Below the pieces are notes generated by a model that saw only the letters and a program-made list of their open reading frames with translations, did no database searches and was not told where the DNA came from. Below, in pieces: positions 52,312 to 60,445 of a stretch of DNA of 64,000 bases. Source of the stretch: an uncultured Oscillospiraceae bacterium (GTDB taxonomy: Bacteria > Bacillota > Clostridia > Oscillospirales > Acutalibacteraceae); contig UQKB01000006.1 in assembly GCA_900541565.1 (NCBI GenBank), positions 34,836 to 98,835 of the forward strand, given 5' to 3'. Both the position numbers and the translations under genes were made by a program. Position 1 is the stretch's first letter. Each line of letters begins with the position of its first letter.

Positions 52312-54243
52312 TTAGGAATTTTCCCTTGTATAATTCAGCAGACCGCCCGCAAGAATAATCGCTCTGGTGCGCTCTGTCAGGGGACATTCTGCAACAATCT
52401 TCTTGCCGGTTGTCTGATTGGTGATAACAATGTCCTTGCCGTTTTCTATACAATCCTTTACATCCGGCATAGAAAGAACGTCGCCCTGTGAAATCGCGTC
52501 ATAATCTGCTTCATCGGCAAAAGTAAGCGGAAGAATGCCGGCGTTGATCAGATTGCTGCGGTGAATTCTTGCAAAGCTTTTGACAAGAACGGCCTGTACG
52601 CCAAGATAAAGCGGGGCAAGCGCTGCATGTTCTCTGGAGGAGCCCTGTCCGTAGTTTGCGCCGCCGACAATCACGCTTTGTCCCAACTGCTGCGCGCGCT
52701 TTGGAAATTCGGGATCGCATACGGTAAAGCAGTGCTGGGAAATGGCGGGGATGTTGGAGCGCAGCGGCAGAATTTTTGCACCTGCCGGCATAATATGGTC
52801 GGTGGTAATATTGTCACCAACTTTTAAAGCACAGGGCGCTTCAATCGACTGCGCAAGCGGTGTTGTCGTCGGGAAGGGCTTAATATTTGGGCCGCGCAGG
52901 ACTTCAACACTGTCCATTTCCTCTTCCGGCGCAGGTGGAATCACCATATTGTCGTTGATTAAAAAGCTTTTGGGCAGGTCAATTTTTACTTCTTTACCAA
53001 GTGTTCTGGGGTCTGTAAACACGCCGGCAATTGCCGAAGCGGCGGCGGTTTCAGGGCTTACCAGATAAATTTGCCCATCTGCCGTGCCGGAGCGGCCTTC
53101 AAAATTGCGGTTAAAGGTACGAAGGGAAATTCCCTTGGAATTGGGCGACTGCCCCATGCCAATGCACGGTCCGCAGGCGCATTCCAAAATCCTTGCGCCC
53201 GCGGCAATCAGATCGCCCAACGCACCGTTTAAAGCAAGCATGTTGTACACCTGCTTGGAGCCTGGGGCAATGGAAAGGCTTACGTCGGGATGGACGGTTT
53301 TTCCCTTCAAAATTGCAGCTACGCGCATAAGATCCAGATAAGAAGAGTTTGTACAGGAGCCAATACAGACCTGGTCTACTTTCTGCGGGCCGATTTCCTC
53401 AATGGTCTTTACATTGTCCGGGCTGTGCGGACATGCGGCCATAGGAACAAGCGAGGAAAGGTCAATATTTACGGTTTCGTCGTAAACGGCGTCATGGTCG
53501 GCAGCAAGCGGCTGCCAGTCTTCTTCGCGGCCCTGTGCTTTTAAAAATTCCTTTGTTACTTCGTCAGATGGAAAGATCGAAGTGGTGGCGCCCAGCTCCG
53601 CGCCCATGTTTGTAATGGTAGCGCGTTCAGGAACGGTCAGCGATGCAACGCCGGGACCGGTGTATTCTATAATTTTTCCTACGCCGCCTTTTACAGATAA
53701 AAGCCTCAGGACCTCCAGTATGACATCCTTGGCAGATACCCACGGCGAAAGCTGGCCGGTCAGGTTTATCTGCACCATTTTCGGCATGGTAATGTAATAT
53801 GCGCCGCCTCCCATAGCGACAGCCACGTCAAGGCCGCCGGCACCCATGGCAAGCATTCCGATACCGCCGCCGGTTGGGGTATGGCTGTCAGAGCCGATGA
53901 GTGTCTTGCCCGGTTTTCCAAAGCGTTCAAGATGTACCTGATGGCAAATGCCATTGCCGGGACGGGAAAAGTAAATGCCGTGCTTTTTTGCTACGCTCTG
54001 GATAAAACGGTGGTCGTCTGCGTTTTCAAAGCCCGTTTGCAGCGTGTTGTGGTCAATGTATGCAACGCTCTTTTCCGTTTTAACTCTGGGTACGCCCATG
54101 GCTTCAAATTCCAGATATGCCATGGTGCCTGTTGCGTCCTGTGTAAGCGTCTGATCAATTTTCAGCCCTATGTCGCTGCCTACGGTCATTTCGCCGCTGA
54201 GCAAATGCGACCGGATAATTTTTTGTGCCAGTGTATAACCCAT
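52312..54243 (-). CDS. acn: Aconitate hydratase
   Basis: Interconverts citrate and isocitrate. The 643-residue protein is of the short AcnA/mitochondrial-like or LysF-related length. It has the iron-sulfur cysteines in VCIGSCTNSS and CACGPCIGMGQ, plus GSDSHTPTGGGIGMLAMG and the C-terminal swivel domain with GGANYGQGSSREHAA. The ATG at 54243 has AAGGAGG upstream; the earlier frame (to 54294) lacks a ribosome site. Transcription is from the promoter at 54322-54350. icd follows. 3-isopropylmalate or homoaconitate use is less likely beside icd. Confidence 0.92.
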   Translation of the reverse strand: MGYTLAQKIIRSHLLSGEMTVGSDIGLKIDQTLTQDATGTMAYLEFEAMGVPRVKTEKSVAYIDHNTLQTGFENADDHRFIQSVAKKHGIYFSRPGNGICHQVHLERFGKPGKTLIGSDSHTPTGGGIGMLAMGAGGLDVAVAMGGGAYYITMPKMVQINLTGQLSPWVSAKDVILEVLRLLSVKGGVGKIIEYTGPGVASLTVPERATITNMGAELGATTSIFPSDEVTKEFLKAQGREEDWQPLAADHDAVYDETVNIDLSSLVPMAACPHSPDNVKTIEEIGPQKVDQVCIGSCTNSSYLDLMRVAAILKGKTVHPDVSLSIAPGSKQVYNMLALNGALGDLIAAGARILECACGPCIGMGQSPNSKGISLRTFNRNFEGRSGTADGQIYLVSPETAAASAIAGVFTDPRTLGKEVKIDLPKSFLINDNMVIPPAPEEEMDSVEVLRGPNIKPFPTTTPLAQSIEAPCALKVGDNITTDHIMPAGAKILPLRSNIPAISQHCFTVCDPEFPKRAQQLGQSVIVGGANYGQGSSREHAALAPLYLGVQAVLVKSFARIHRSNLINAGILPLTFADEADYDAISQGDVLSMPDVKDCIENGKDIVITNQTTGKKIVAECPLTERTRAIILAGGLLNYTRENS

Positions 54244-54321
54244 GATAATCTCCTCCTTTTGCGATTCGCTGTCCTGCATGGGGAACAAATACAAATACCC
54301 GTTAATAATTTAACATACTCC

Positions 54322-54350
54322 ATTATCCCTTAAATTCAAAAAAAAGTCAA
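54322..54350 (-). promoter_or_regulatory. Sigma-A type promoter for acn-icd
   Basis: On the minus strand TTGACT (complement of 54345-54350) and GATAAT (complement of 54322-54327) with a 17-nt spacer, about 80 nt upstream of the acn start. Confidence 0.72.
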
Positions 54351-54532
54351 TGTCTCACGGCAATTAAAAGGGTGGCAGAGCAATTGTTCATAGAAAATTT
54401 ATAATGCGGTCAAAAAATTTGCAGATCTCTGTCAAAGGGTCTCAAACCAATGAAGCTTACAAAGAAAGATGTGCGCTTTTACTAAAATTGTACTTATTTC
54501 TACAGCAAACTGCTGAAGTTTGCAGGAAACTA

Positions 54533-54561
54533 TTGATTTATTTTTAAATACCATGTATAAT
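54533..54561 (+). promoter_or_regulatory. Sigma-A type promoter for the sodium symporter
   Basis: TTGATT at 54533-54538 and TATAAT at 54556-54561 with a 17-nt spacer, about 70 nt upstream of the ATG. Confidence 0.72.
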
Positions 54562-54631
54562 AAAACGCGCCTTTACTTCAATAGGTAAAAGCTTTAAATC
54601 GATAAAGCGCAAGAAAACGGGAGGATAGAAC

Positions 54632-56173
54632 ATGGTAATGTGGATTACGCTGATCGCCTACATATGCATTATGGTGGGGATCGGTATCTATTGTAAGAAA
54701 AAAACGGGCAGTGTCTCTGACTTTGTACTGGGAGGCAGAAGCCTTGGGCCGTGGATGACGGCGTTTGCGTACGGCACGTCGTATTTCTCTGCGGTGGTGT
54801 TTATCGGCTACGCCGGTCAATTTGGTTGGAACTATGGTATTGCGGCAACCTGGATCGGCATTGGAAACGCAATCATCGGCAGTATGCTGGCATGGATGCT
54901 ATTGGGCAACCGCACACGCATTATGACAAAACAGCTGAATGTTTCCACCATGCCGGAATTCTTTGAAAAGCGGTATGTTTCAAAGAGTTTGAAGACGGCC
55001 GCCGCATGCATTGTGTTTGTGTTCTTAATTCCCTATACGGCGTCTGTGTATAATGGCCTGTCCCGCTTGTTTGAGCAGGCGTTTGGGTTTGATTATTCCA
55101 TATGCATTATTGTTATGGCGCTTTTGACGGCCGTTTATGTAATTTTAGGCGGTTATATGGCTACGGCGATCAATGACTTTGTGCAGGGGATCATTATGCT
55201 GGTTGGGATTGCTGCGGTAGTGGTATGCGTCTTAAATAACCAGGGCGGTATTGTACAGGCAATGACAGGTTTGGGTCAAATCACAGACACAGGCGTTCCG
55301 CAGAACAGCCTCAATTCCCTGTTCGGGCCGGATCCGTTGAATCTGCTGGGCGTCGTTATTTTAACGTCGCTGGGCACATGGGGCCTGCCGCAGATGGTGC
55401 ATAAATTTTATGCGATCAAAGATAAACCCGCCGTCAAAAGAGGAACGATTATTTCCACCCTTTTTGCGGTTGTTGTAGCGGGTGGCTCTTATTTTATGGG
55501 AGGGTTTGGCAGGCTGTTTGCAACGCCGCAGGAAATTACAAACCCCGAAACAGGTGAACTTGTCTATGATATGATTGTACCTGCGCTTTTGAACGTTGCC
55601 GTGCCGGAGCTTCTTTTTGGGATTGTCGTGGTTCTGGTGCTGTCTGCTTCCATGTCCACACTGTCCTCTTTGGTGCTTACTTCCAGCTCTACGCTTACAA
55701 TTGATATGATTCTTCCGGTAGTCAGGAAAAAAGTAGGGGAGAAAAAGCAGGTGCTGATCATGCGCATTTTTATTGCGGTCTTTTTGCTGTTTTCCGTGAT
55801 TCTTGCGCTCAATAAAAACACCTATATTACCACGCTGATGTCCATATCCTGGGGGGCTCTTGCAGGTGCTTTCCTGGCGCCGTTTCTGTACGGGCTTTTC
55901 TCCAGAAAAATTACCAAGGCGGCAGTGTGGGTCAGCATGATCTCCGGCGTGGGGATTACAGTTGTCTCCATGGTGCTGTTCAATCTGGAGCTTTTCCCAG
56001 CGCTTACAGCTGCCGCGGCGCAGCTTCCGCTGGATCTGTCCTCCCCAATCAACTGGGGAGCCATCGCAATGCTGGTCGGTCTGATAGAGGTGCCGATCGT
56101 CAGCGCACTGACAAAAAATAAAAAGCAAAAGGAAATTGACGCCATTTTTTCCGAATATAAAAAGGCGCTTTAA
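54632..56173 (+). CDS. Sodium:solute symporter (SSS family)
   Basis: A 513-residue membrane protein with about 13 transmembrane helices, of the PutP/PanF-like sodium:solute symporter family. Early marks are SDFVLGGRSLGPWMTAFAYG and FIGYAGQFGWNYGIA; the middle has LGGYMATAINDFVQGIIML. The GGGAGGA site fits the ATG at 54632. Its neighbour paaK-iorAB handles aryl-acids or amino-acid fermentation products, so an organic acid or amino acid substrate is possible but not proven. The protein ends in a basic tail. Confidence 0.9.
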   Translation: MVMWITLIAYICIMVGIGIYCKKKTGSVSDFVLGGRSLGPWMTAFAYGTSYFSAVVFIGYAGQFGWNYGIAATWIGIGNAIIGSMLAWMLLGNRTRIMTKQLNVSTMPEFFEKRYVSKSLKTAAACIVFVFLIPYTASVYNGLSRLFEQAFGFDYSICIIVMALLTAVYVILGGYMATAINDFVQGIIMLVGIAAVVVCVLNNQGGIVQAMTGLGQITDTGVPQNSLNSLFGPDPLNLLGVVILTSLGTWGLPQMVHKFYAIKDKPAVKRGTIISTLFAVVVAGGSYFMGGFGRLFATPQEITNPETGELVYDMIVPALLNVAVPELLFGIVVVLVLSASMSTLSSLVLTSSSTLTIDMILPVVRKKVGEKKQVLIMRIFIAVFLLFSVILALNKNTYITTLMSISWGALAGAFLAPFLYGLFSRKITKAAVWVSMISGVGITVVSMVLFNLELFPALTAAAAQLPLDLSSPINWGAIAMLVGLIEVPIVSALTKNKKQKEIDAIFSEYKKAL

Positions 56174-56232
56174 TTTCGTGCACTGTGCATAGTTTCTCTT
56201 TTACTTTTTCTACTGCACAAAAAACAGAAATA

Positions 56233-56241
56233 TGTTATAAT
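56233..56241 (+). promoter_or_regulatory. Extended -10 promoter for paaK-iorAB
   Basis: TG, one base, then TATAAT (56236-56241) without a good -35, about 100 nt upstream of the paaK start. A weak GC hairpin (CCGCACTC/GGGTGCGG) lies at about 56255-56279. Confidence 0.5.
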
Positions 56242-56339
56242 TTAAAAGATATAAAGGCCGCACTCTATTTTGGGTGCGGTTATGCATGTAACCAGGTATT
56301 TGCTTTTGCACCGTATGATCATGGAAGGAAGTGCTTTTT

Positions 56340-57647
56340 TTGTTTTTTCAAAAGGAAATAGAAACCATGCCGCGTAAAGAGATAGAAGCGCTGCAGCTGC
56401 AAAAACTAAAAAAAATGGTTTCTTACTGTTACAATAACATCCCGTTTTACCATGAAAGGCTAACGCAATGTGGTGTTTTGGACGGCAGCCGGATCAAAAC
56501 ACTGTCTGATATTTCTTACATACCCTATACAACCAAAGAAGATATCCGCGACCACTACCCGTTTGAGATGCTGGCGGTCCCTATGCGCAAGATCGTAAGG
56601 ATTCACGCATCCTCCGGCACAACGGGCAAACCGACGGTAGGGGTTTATACAAAGCGCGATATAGACATTTGGTCGGATTGTGTGGCCAGGGTTGCGGTGG
56701 CCGGCGGCGCAACGGCGGACGATATTATCCAAATCAGCTTTGGGTACGGCTTGTTTACCGGCGCACTGGGCCTGCATTACGGGCTTGAAAAGCTCGGTGC
56801 AACCGTTATTCCTGCGTCTTCCGGCAATACCGAAAGGCAGCTGATGATGCTGCGCGACTTCGGCGTAACAGGGCTGGTGGCCACGCCGTCTTATGCGCTG
56901 TATTTAAGCGAGGCAGTCAAAGAAGCAGGTTACCCGCTGTCAGATTATTCGCTGCGGCTTGGTATTTTAGGCTCAGAGCCCTGCACACCCGAAATGCGCG
57001 CACAGATCGAAAAAAACCTGCATGTTTTTGTGTCGGACAACTATGGTCTTACAGAAATCGGCGGCCCAGGGGTTTCCGGCGACTGCCCGCAGCGGCAGGG
57101 TATGCATTTTGCAGAGGACCACTTTCTCCCGGAAATCATTGACAAAGACACAGGCCAAGTGCTGGCGGAAGGCCAGGTGGGCGAACTGGTCGTTACTACG
57201 CTTTCCAGGGAGGGAATGCCGGTCCTGCGTTACCGTACCAAAGACATCACAAAGCTTACCTATGCGCCCTGTGCCTGTGGCAGAACGCACGCGCGCATGG
57301 CGAAAACCATGGGCAGAACGGACGACATGCTGATCATTAAAGGCGTCAATGTGTTCCCAACGCAGATTGAAAGCGTGCTTGTCGGTATGGAAGGGATTGG
57401 CCCGCATTATCAGCTGGTAGTAAGAAGAGCCAATTATAAAGATAACCTGGAAGTCAAGGTCGAGCTGACCAGTGGCAAACTGCTTGTAGATTTCCGCGAG
57501 CTTGAGGCTTTGCAAAAGCGGATTCACGACAAACTTAAAAGCGTGCTTGGACTGGAAACCAAGGTAACGCTTGTAGAGCCGAAAACGCTCGAGCGCTTCC
57601 AGGGGAAAGCAAAACGGATATTGGATCTGCGCAATGCACAGACCTGA
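56340..57647 (+). CDS. paaK: Phenylacetate-CoA ligase family enzyme
   Basis: An acyl-adenylate-forming ligase (AMP-forming) of the PaaK type. It interconverts aryl-acids and aryl-acyl-CoA with ATP. The 435-residue protein starts MFFQKEIETMPRKEIE in the TTG-started frame; the ATP loop is SSGTTGKPTVGVYT, and GLTEIGGPGVSGDC and YRTKDITKLTY follow. An in-frame GTG 9 nt upstream (56331) overlaps the ribosome site, so TTG 56340 is preferred. It precedes iorA-iorB: Ior makes aryl-acetyl-CoA, which a ligase run in reverse could turn into acid plus ATP. Confidence 0.9.
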   Translation: MFFQKEIETMPRKEIEALQLQKLKKMVSYCYNNIPFYHERLTQCGVLDGSRIKTLSDISYIPYTTKEDIRDHYPFEMLAVPMRKIVRIHASSGTTGKPTVGVYTKRDIDIWSDCVARVAVAGGATADDIIQISFGYGLFTGALGLHYGLEKLGATVIPASSGNTERQLMMLRDFGVTGLVATPSYALYLSEAVKEAGYPLSDYSLRLGILGSEPCTPEMRAQIEKNLHVFVSDNYGLTEIGGPGVSGDCPQRQGMHFAEDHFLPEIIDKDTGQVLAEGQVGELVVTTLSREGMPVLRYRTKDITKLTYAPCACGRTHARMAKTMGRTDDMLIIKGVNVFPTQIESVLVGMEGIGPHYQLVVRRANYKDNLEVKVELTSGKLLVDFRELEALQKRIHDKLKSVLGLETKVTLVEPKTLERFQGKAKRILDLRNAQT

Positions 57648-57753
57648 TGCCACGCTTCCGTAAATTACATATTGCACAGCCGGGAAGCATTTGCTAAAAT
57701 AATACCAAAAGGTAAAAATTTGACAGAAAATACGATATATAAGGATGAGTTAT

Positions 57754-59484
57754 ATGAGTAAGCTTATGCTCGGCAACGAAGCCGTTGCAAGAGGATTATA
57801 TGAAGCGGGTGTCAAAGTGGTGTCCAGTTATCCGGGGACGCCAAGTACAGAGATTACGGAAAACGCCGCAAAATATGATGAAATAGAATGTGAATGGGCG
57901 CCAAATGAAAAGGTTTCCGCCGAAGTTGCCGCGGGAGCGTCCTTTGCGGGCGTACGTTCTTTTTGTGGGATGAAGCATGTGGGGCTGAACGTAGCGGCCG
58001 ACCCCTTCTTTACCATGAGCTATATCGGCGTAAACGGCGGGATGGTTCTGGGTGTTGCAGACGACCCGGGCATGCATTCTTCCCAAAATGAGCAGGATTC
58101 GCGCCATTATGCACAGGCCGCTAAGGTGCCAATGCTTGAGCCGGCAGATTCTGCGGAATGTAAAGCGTTTACAAAGCTTGCGTATGATTTAAGCGAGCAG
58201 TTCGACACGCCGGTGGTTCTTCGCCTGACAACAAGGATCGCGCATTCCCGAAGTATTGTGCAGACAGATACGCGCAAGGAGCGTCCGCCTGTACCGTATA
58301 AAAAAAATCCTGCAAAAAATGTTATGCTGCCCGCTTTTGCAAAAGGAAGACATGCCTTTGTGGAAGAGCGCATCAAAAAACTGACCGAATATGCGGAAAC
58401 GTCTGAGCTCAATTGCGTGGAGTACAACAGCACAAAAATCGGCGTGATTACGTCGGGTATATGTTATCAGTATGCAAAAGAAGCGTTGGGTGAGCAGGCG
58501 TCGTATTTAAAGCTGGGCATGCTGTACCCATTGCCGGTCCGCCTGATCCGTGAATTTGCAGCAAAAGTGGATGTGCTGTACGTCATAGAAGAGCTGGACG
58601 ACGTTATAGAAACACATTGCCGTAAAATCGGCGTAAACCCGGTGGGGAAAGAGCTTTTCCCGCTCTGTGGCGAATTTTCCCAAAAACTCATCCGGGAGCT
58701 GGTTCTGGGGCAGAAGCCCGAATTTTGCGCCCTGGATCAGGAGATTCCCGTCCGCCCGCCTGTTATGTGCTGCGGTTGTCCGCACAGAGGTCTTTTTTAC
58801 GCGCTGAAGAAAGCGAACGTTTATGTCAGCGGCGATATCGGATGCTATACTCTGGGCGCGTCGGCCCCGCTTTCCATGATGGACACCTGCGTCTGTATGG
58901 GAGCTTCCGTTTCTGCGCTGCACGGTTATAATAAGGCGCTGGGCCCGCAGGCAGAAAAACGTTCTGTCGCAGTCATTGGCGATTCTACCTTTATCCATTC
59001 CGGGATTACCGGGCTGATCGATATTGCGTACAATGCGACCAATTCTGTCGTCATCATCCTGGACAATTCCATCACGGGTATGACCGGGCACCAGCAGAAC
59101 CCGACGACCGGTTATAATATCAAGGGCGATCCGGCCGCGGCCGTCAGCCTGGAAAAACTGTGTGAAGCGGTCGGCATCAGCCGCGTGCAGGTGTGCGACC
59201 CATACGATCTCAAACAGACCATGCGGGTGATTCGGGAAGAGCTGGAAGCGGAAGGCCCGTCGGTGATTATTTCGCGCCGCCCGTGCGCACTGTTAAAATA
59301 CGTAAAGCATAAACCTTCGCTGCGGGTCGAAAGCAGCCGGTGCATAGGCTGTAAGGCCTGTCTGGCAATCGGCTGTCCCGCAATCAGTATGAAGGAAGGC
59401 AAAGCGGCTATCGACCATACGCAGTGCGTAGGCTGCGGCGTCTGCACGGGCCTTTGTCCCAAGCAGGCGATTACAGAGTCATAA
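57754..59484 (+). CDS. iorA: Indolepyruvate ferredoxin oxidoreductase alpha subunit
   Basis: Oxidatively decarboxylates aryl pyruvates from aromatic amino acids to aryl-acetyl-CoA, reducing ferredoxin. The 576-residue protein has the pyrimidine-binding part (KLMLGNEAVARGLYEAGVKV, quoted in parts; SSYPGTPSTEI), a ThDP part (GDSTFIHSGITGLIDIAYN, quoted in parts) and a C-terminal ferredoxin domain with two clusters (CIGCKACLAIGCP and CVGCGVCTGLCP). The ATG at 57754 has AAGGA 8 nt upstream; an ATG at 57745 is too close. iorB follows after 45 nt. Confidence 0.95.
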   Translation: MSKLMLGNEAVARGLYEAGVKVVSSYPGTPSTEITENAAKYDEIECEWAPNEKVSAEVAAGASFAGVRSFCGMKHVGLNVAADPFFTMSYIGVNGGMVLGVADDPGMHSSQNEQDSRHYAQAAKVPMLEPADSAECKAFTKLAYDLSEQFDTPVVLRLTTRIAHSRSIVQTDTRKERPPVPYKKNPAKNVMLPAFAKGRHAFVEERIKKLTEYAETSELNCVEYNSTKIGVITSGICYQYAKEALGEQASYLKLGMLYPLPVRLIREFAAKVDVLYVIEELDDVIETHCRKIGVNPVGKELFPLCGEFSQKLIRELVLGQKPEFCALDQEIPVRPPVMCCGCPHRGLFYALKKANVYVSGDIGCYTLGASAPLSMMDTCVCMGASVSALHGYNKALGPQAEKRSVAVIGDSTFIHSGITGLIDIAYNATNSVVIILDNSITGMTGHQQNPTTGYNIKGDPAAAVSLEKLCEAVGISRVQVCDPYDLKQTMRVIREELEAEGPSVIISRRPCALLKYVKHKPSLRVESSRCIGCKACLAIGCPAISMKEGKAAIDHTQCVGCGVCTGLCPKQAITES

Positions 59485-59529
59485 AAACTCCGGTTTTGTG
59501 CATAGCACAGCGAAAGGAATGTAGGATAA

Positions 59530-60108
59530 ATGGACAACGGTGTAAAATCAGTTTTAATAGTAGGTGTGGGCGGACAGGGTACGCTGCTTGCAAGCCGCCT
59601 GTTGGGCAACGCTATGCTTAGCTGCGGCTTTGACGTAAAGGTTTCAGAAGTACATGGCATGAGCCAGCGCGGCGGTTCGGTGGTAACGTACGTCCGCTAT
59701 GGTGAAAAGGTGTATTCGCCTGTGATCGAACAGGGGGAGGCAGACCTCATTTTGTCATTTGAGCAGCTGGAAGCCGCGCGCTTTTTACCGTATTTAAAAA
59801 AAGGCGGTACGATTATTGTAAATACACAGACCATTGACCCCATGCCGGTCATTACCGGCGCGAAAACGTATCCGGAAGGGATTTTGGAAGAGCTTGGCAA
59901 GCAGCAGCTGCGGTTGATTGCAGCGGACGCGCTTTCCCTTGCAGAACAGGCCGGGTCTTCAAAGGCGGTCAATGTGGTACTCATCGGCGTGATGGCAAAG
60001 CAGTTGAACATTGACAAGAACGTTTGGATTAACACCATCCGTGAAACAGTGCCGACCCAATTTATAGATATGAACCTGAAGGCGTTTGAACTTGGCTATG
60101 CTTTATAA
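59530..60108 (+). CDS. iorB: Indolepyruvate ferredoxin oxidoreductase beta subunit
   Basis: The small subunit of the Ior enzyme, 192 residues, of the 2-oxoacid:acceptor gamma-type fold. Visible are VLIVGVGGQGTLLASRLL and VHGMSQRGGSVVTYVRYG. It directly follows iorA and completes the enzyme. A terminator is present at 60171-60207. The paaK-iorA-iorB order is a common unit in amino-acid-fermenting Clostridia. Confidence 0.95.
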   Translation: MDNGVKSVLIVGVGGQGTLLASRLLGNAMLSCGFDVKVSEVHGMSQRGGSVVTYVRYGEKVYSPVIEQGEADLILSFEQLEAARFLPYLKKGGTIIVNTQTIDPMPVITGAKTYPEGILEELGKQQLRLIAADALSLAEQAGSSKAVNVVLIGVMAKQLNIDKNVWINTIRETVPTQFIDMNLKAFELGYAL

Positions 60109-60170
60109 GCAAAAGCCCGGCCAGACGTACATACAATTCAATGCAGTTAAATTAATTATAAAAGTAAAGC

Positions 60171-60207
60171 GGGCAAGGGCAGGCAATCGTCTGCCTTTGC
60201 TCTTTTT
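60171..60207 (+). terminator. Terminator after iorB
   Basis: GCAAGGGCAG (60173-60182) pairs with CTGCCTTTGC (60191-60200) with one G-T wobble, followed by a T-rich run. Confidence 0.78.
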
Positions 60208-60259
60208 TAAGAAATAATTTGTTAAAAACAAGAAGAAATTTATGAAATTCAATTGTTTA

Positions 60260-60273
60260 TGTAAACGTTTTCA
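60260..60273 (+). promoter_or_regulatory. cre box (CcpA catabolite control site) for the pullulanase gene
   Basis: TGTAAACGTTTTCA fits the CcpA consensus TGWNANCGNTNWCA at every position. It lies about 90-110 nt upstream of the -10 elements and about 170 nt before the TTG start, so the effect could be repression or activation; CcpA itself is not in the window. Confidence 0.75.
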
Positions 60274-60445
60274 TTACAAATTTATTCAAACTGCAATAAA
60301 AATGAAATAAAAAATTGTTTACTAATTTTCAATAAAACGGTAGGTTTTTCATTGCCTGTATGATATAATTTCTATAATCGGACAAGTGCAAAATGTGTTT
60401 ATTTTGTGCCTGTCCACTAATATTTCTATAAAAGGAGAGGATTTT

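Larger units (their letters stand above)
54244..54631. other. Divergent region between acn and the sodium symporter
   Basis: About 390 nt without a gene, with the two promoters 54322-54350 (minus) and 54533-54561 (plus). I see nothing else in it. Confidence 0.6.
60109..60445. other. AT-rich control region upstream of the pullulanase
   Basis: About 340 nt without a gene. It contains a terminator for iorB (60171-60207), a perfect cre box (60260-60273) and two overlapping TATAAT elements (60364-60369 and 60373-60378) with a weak -35 TTGCCT. Confidence 0.65.
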
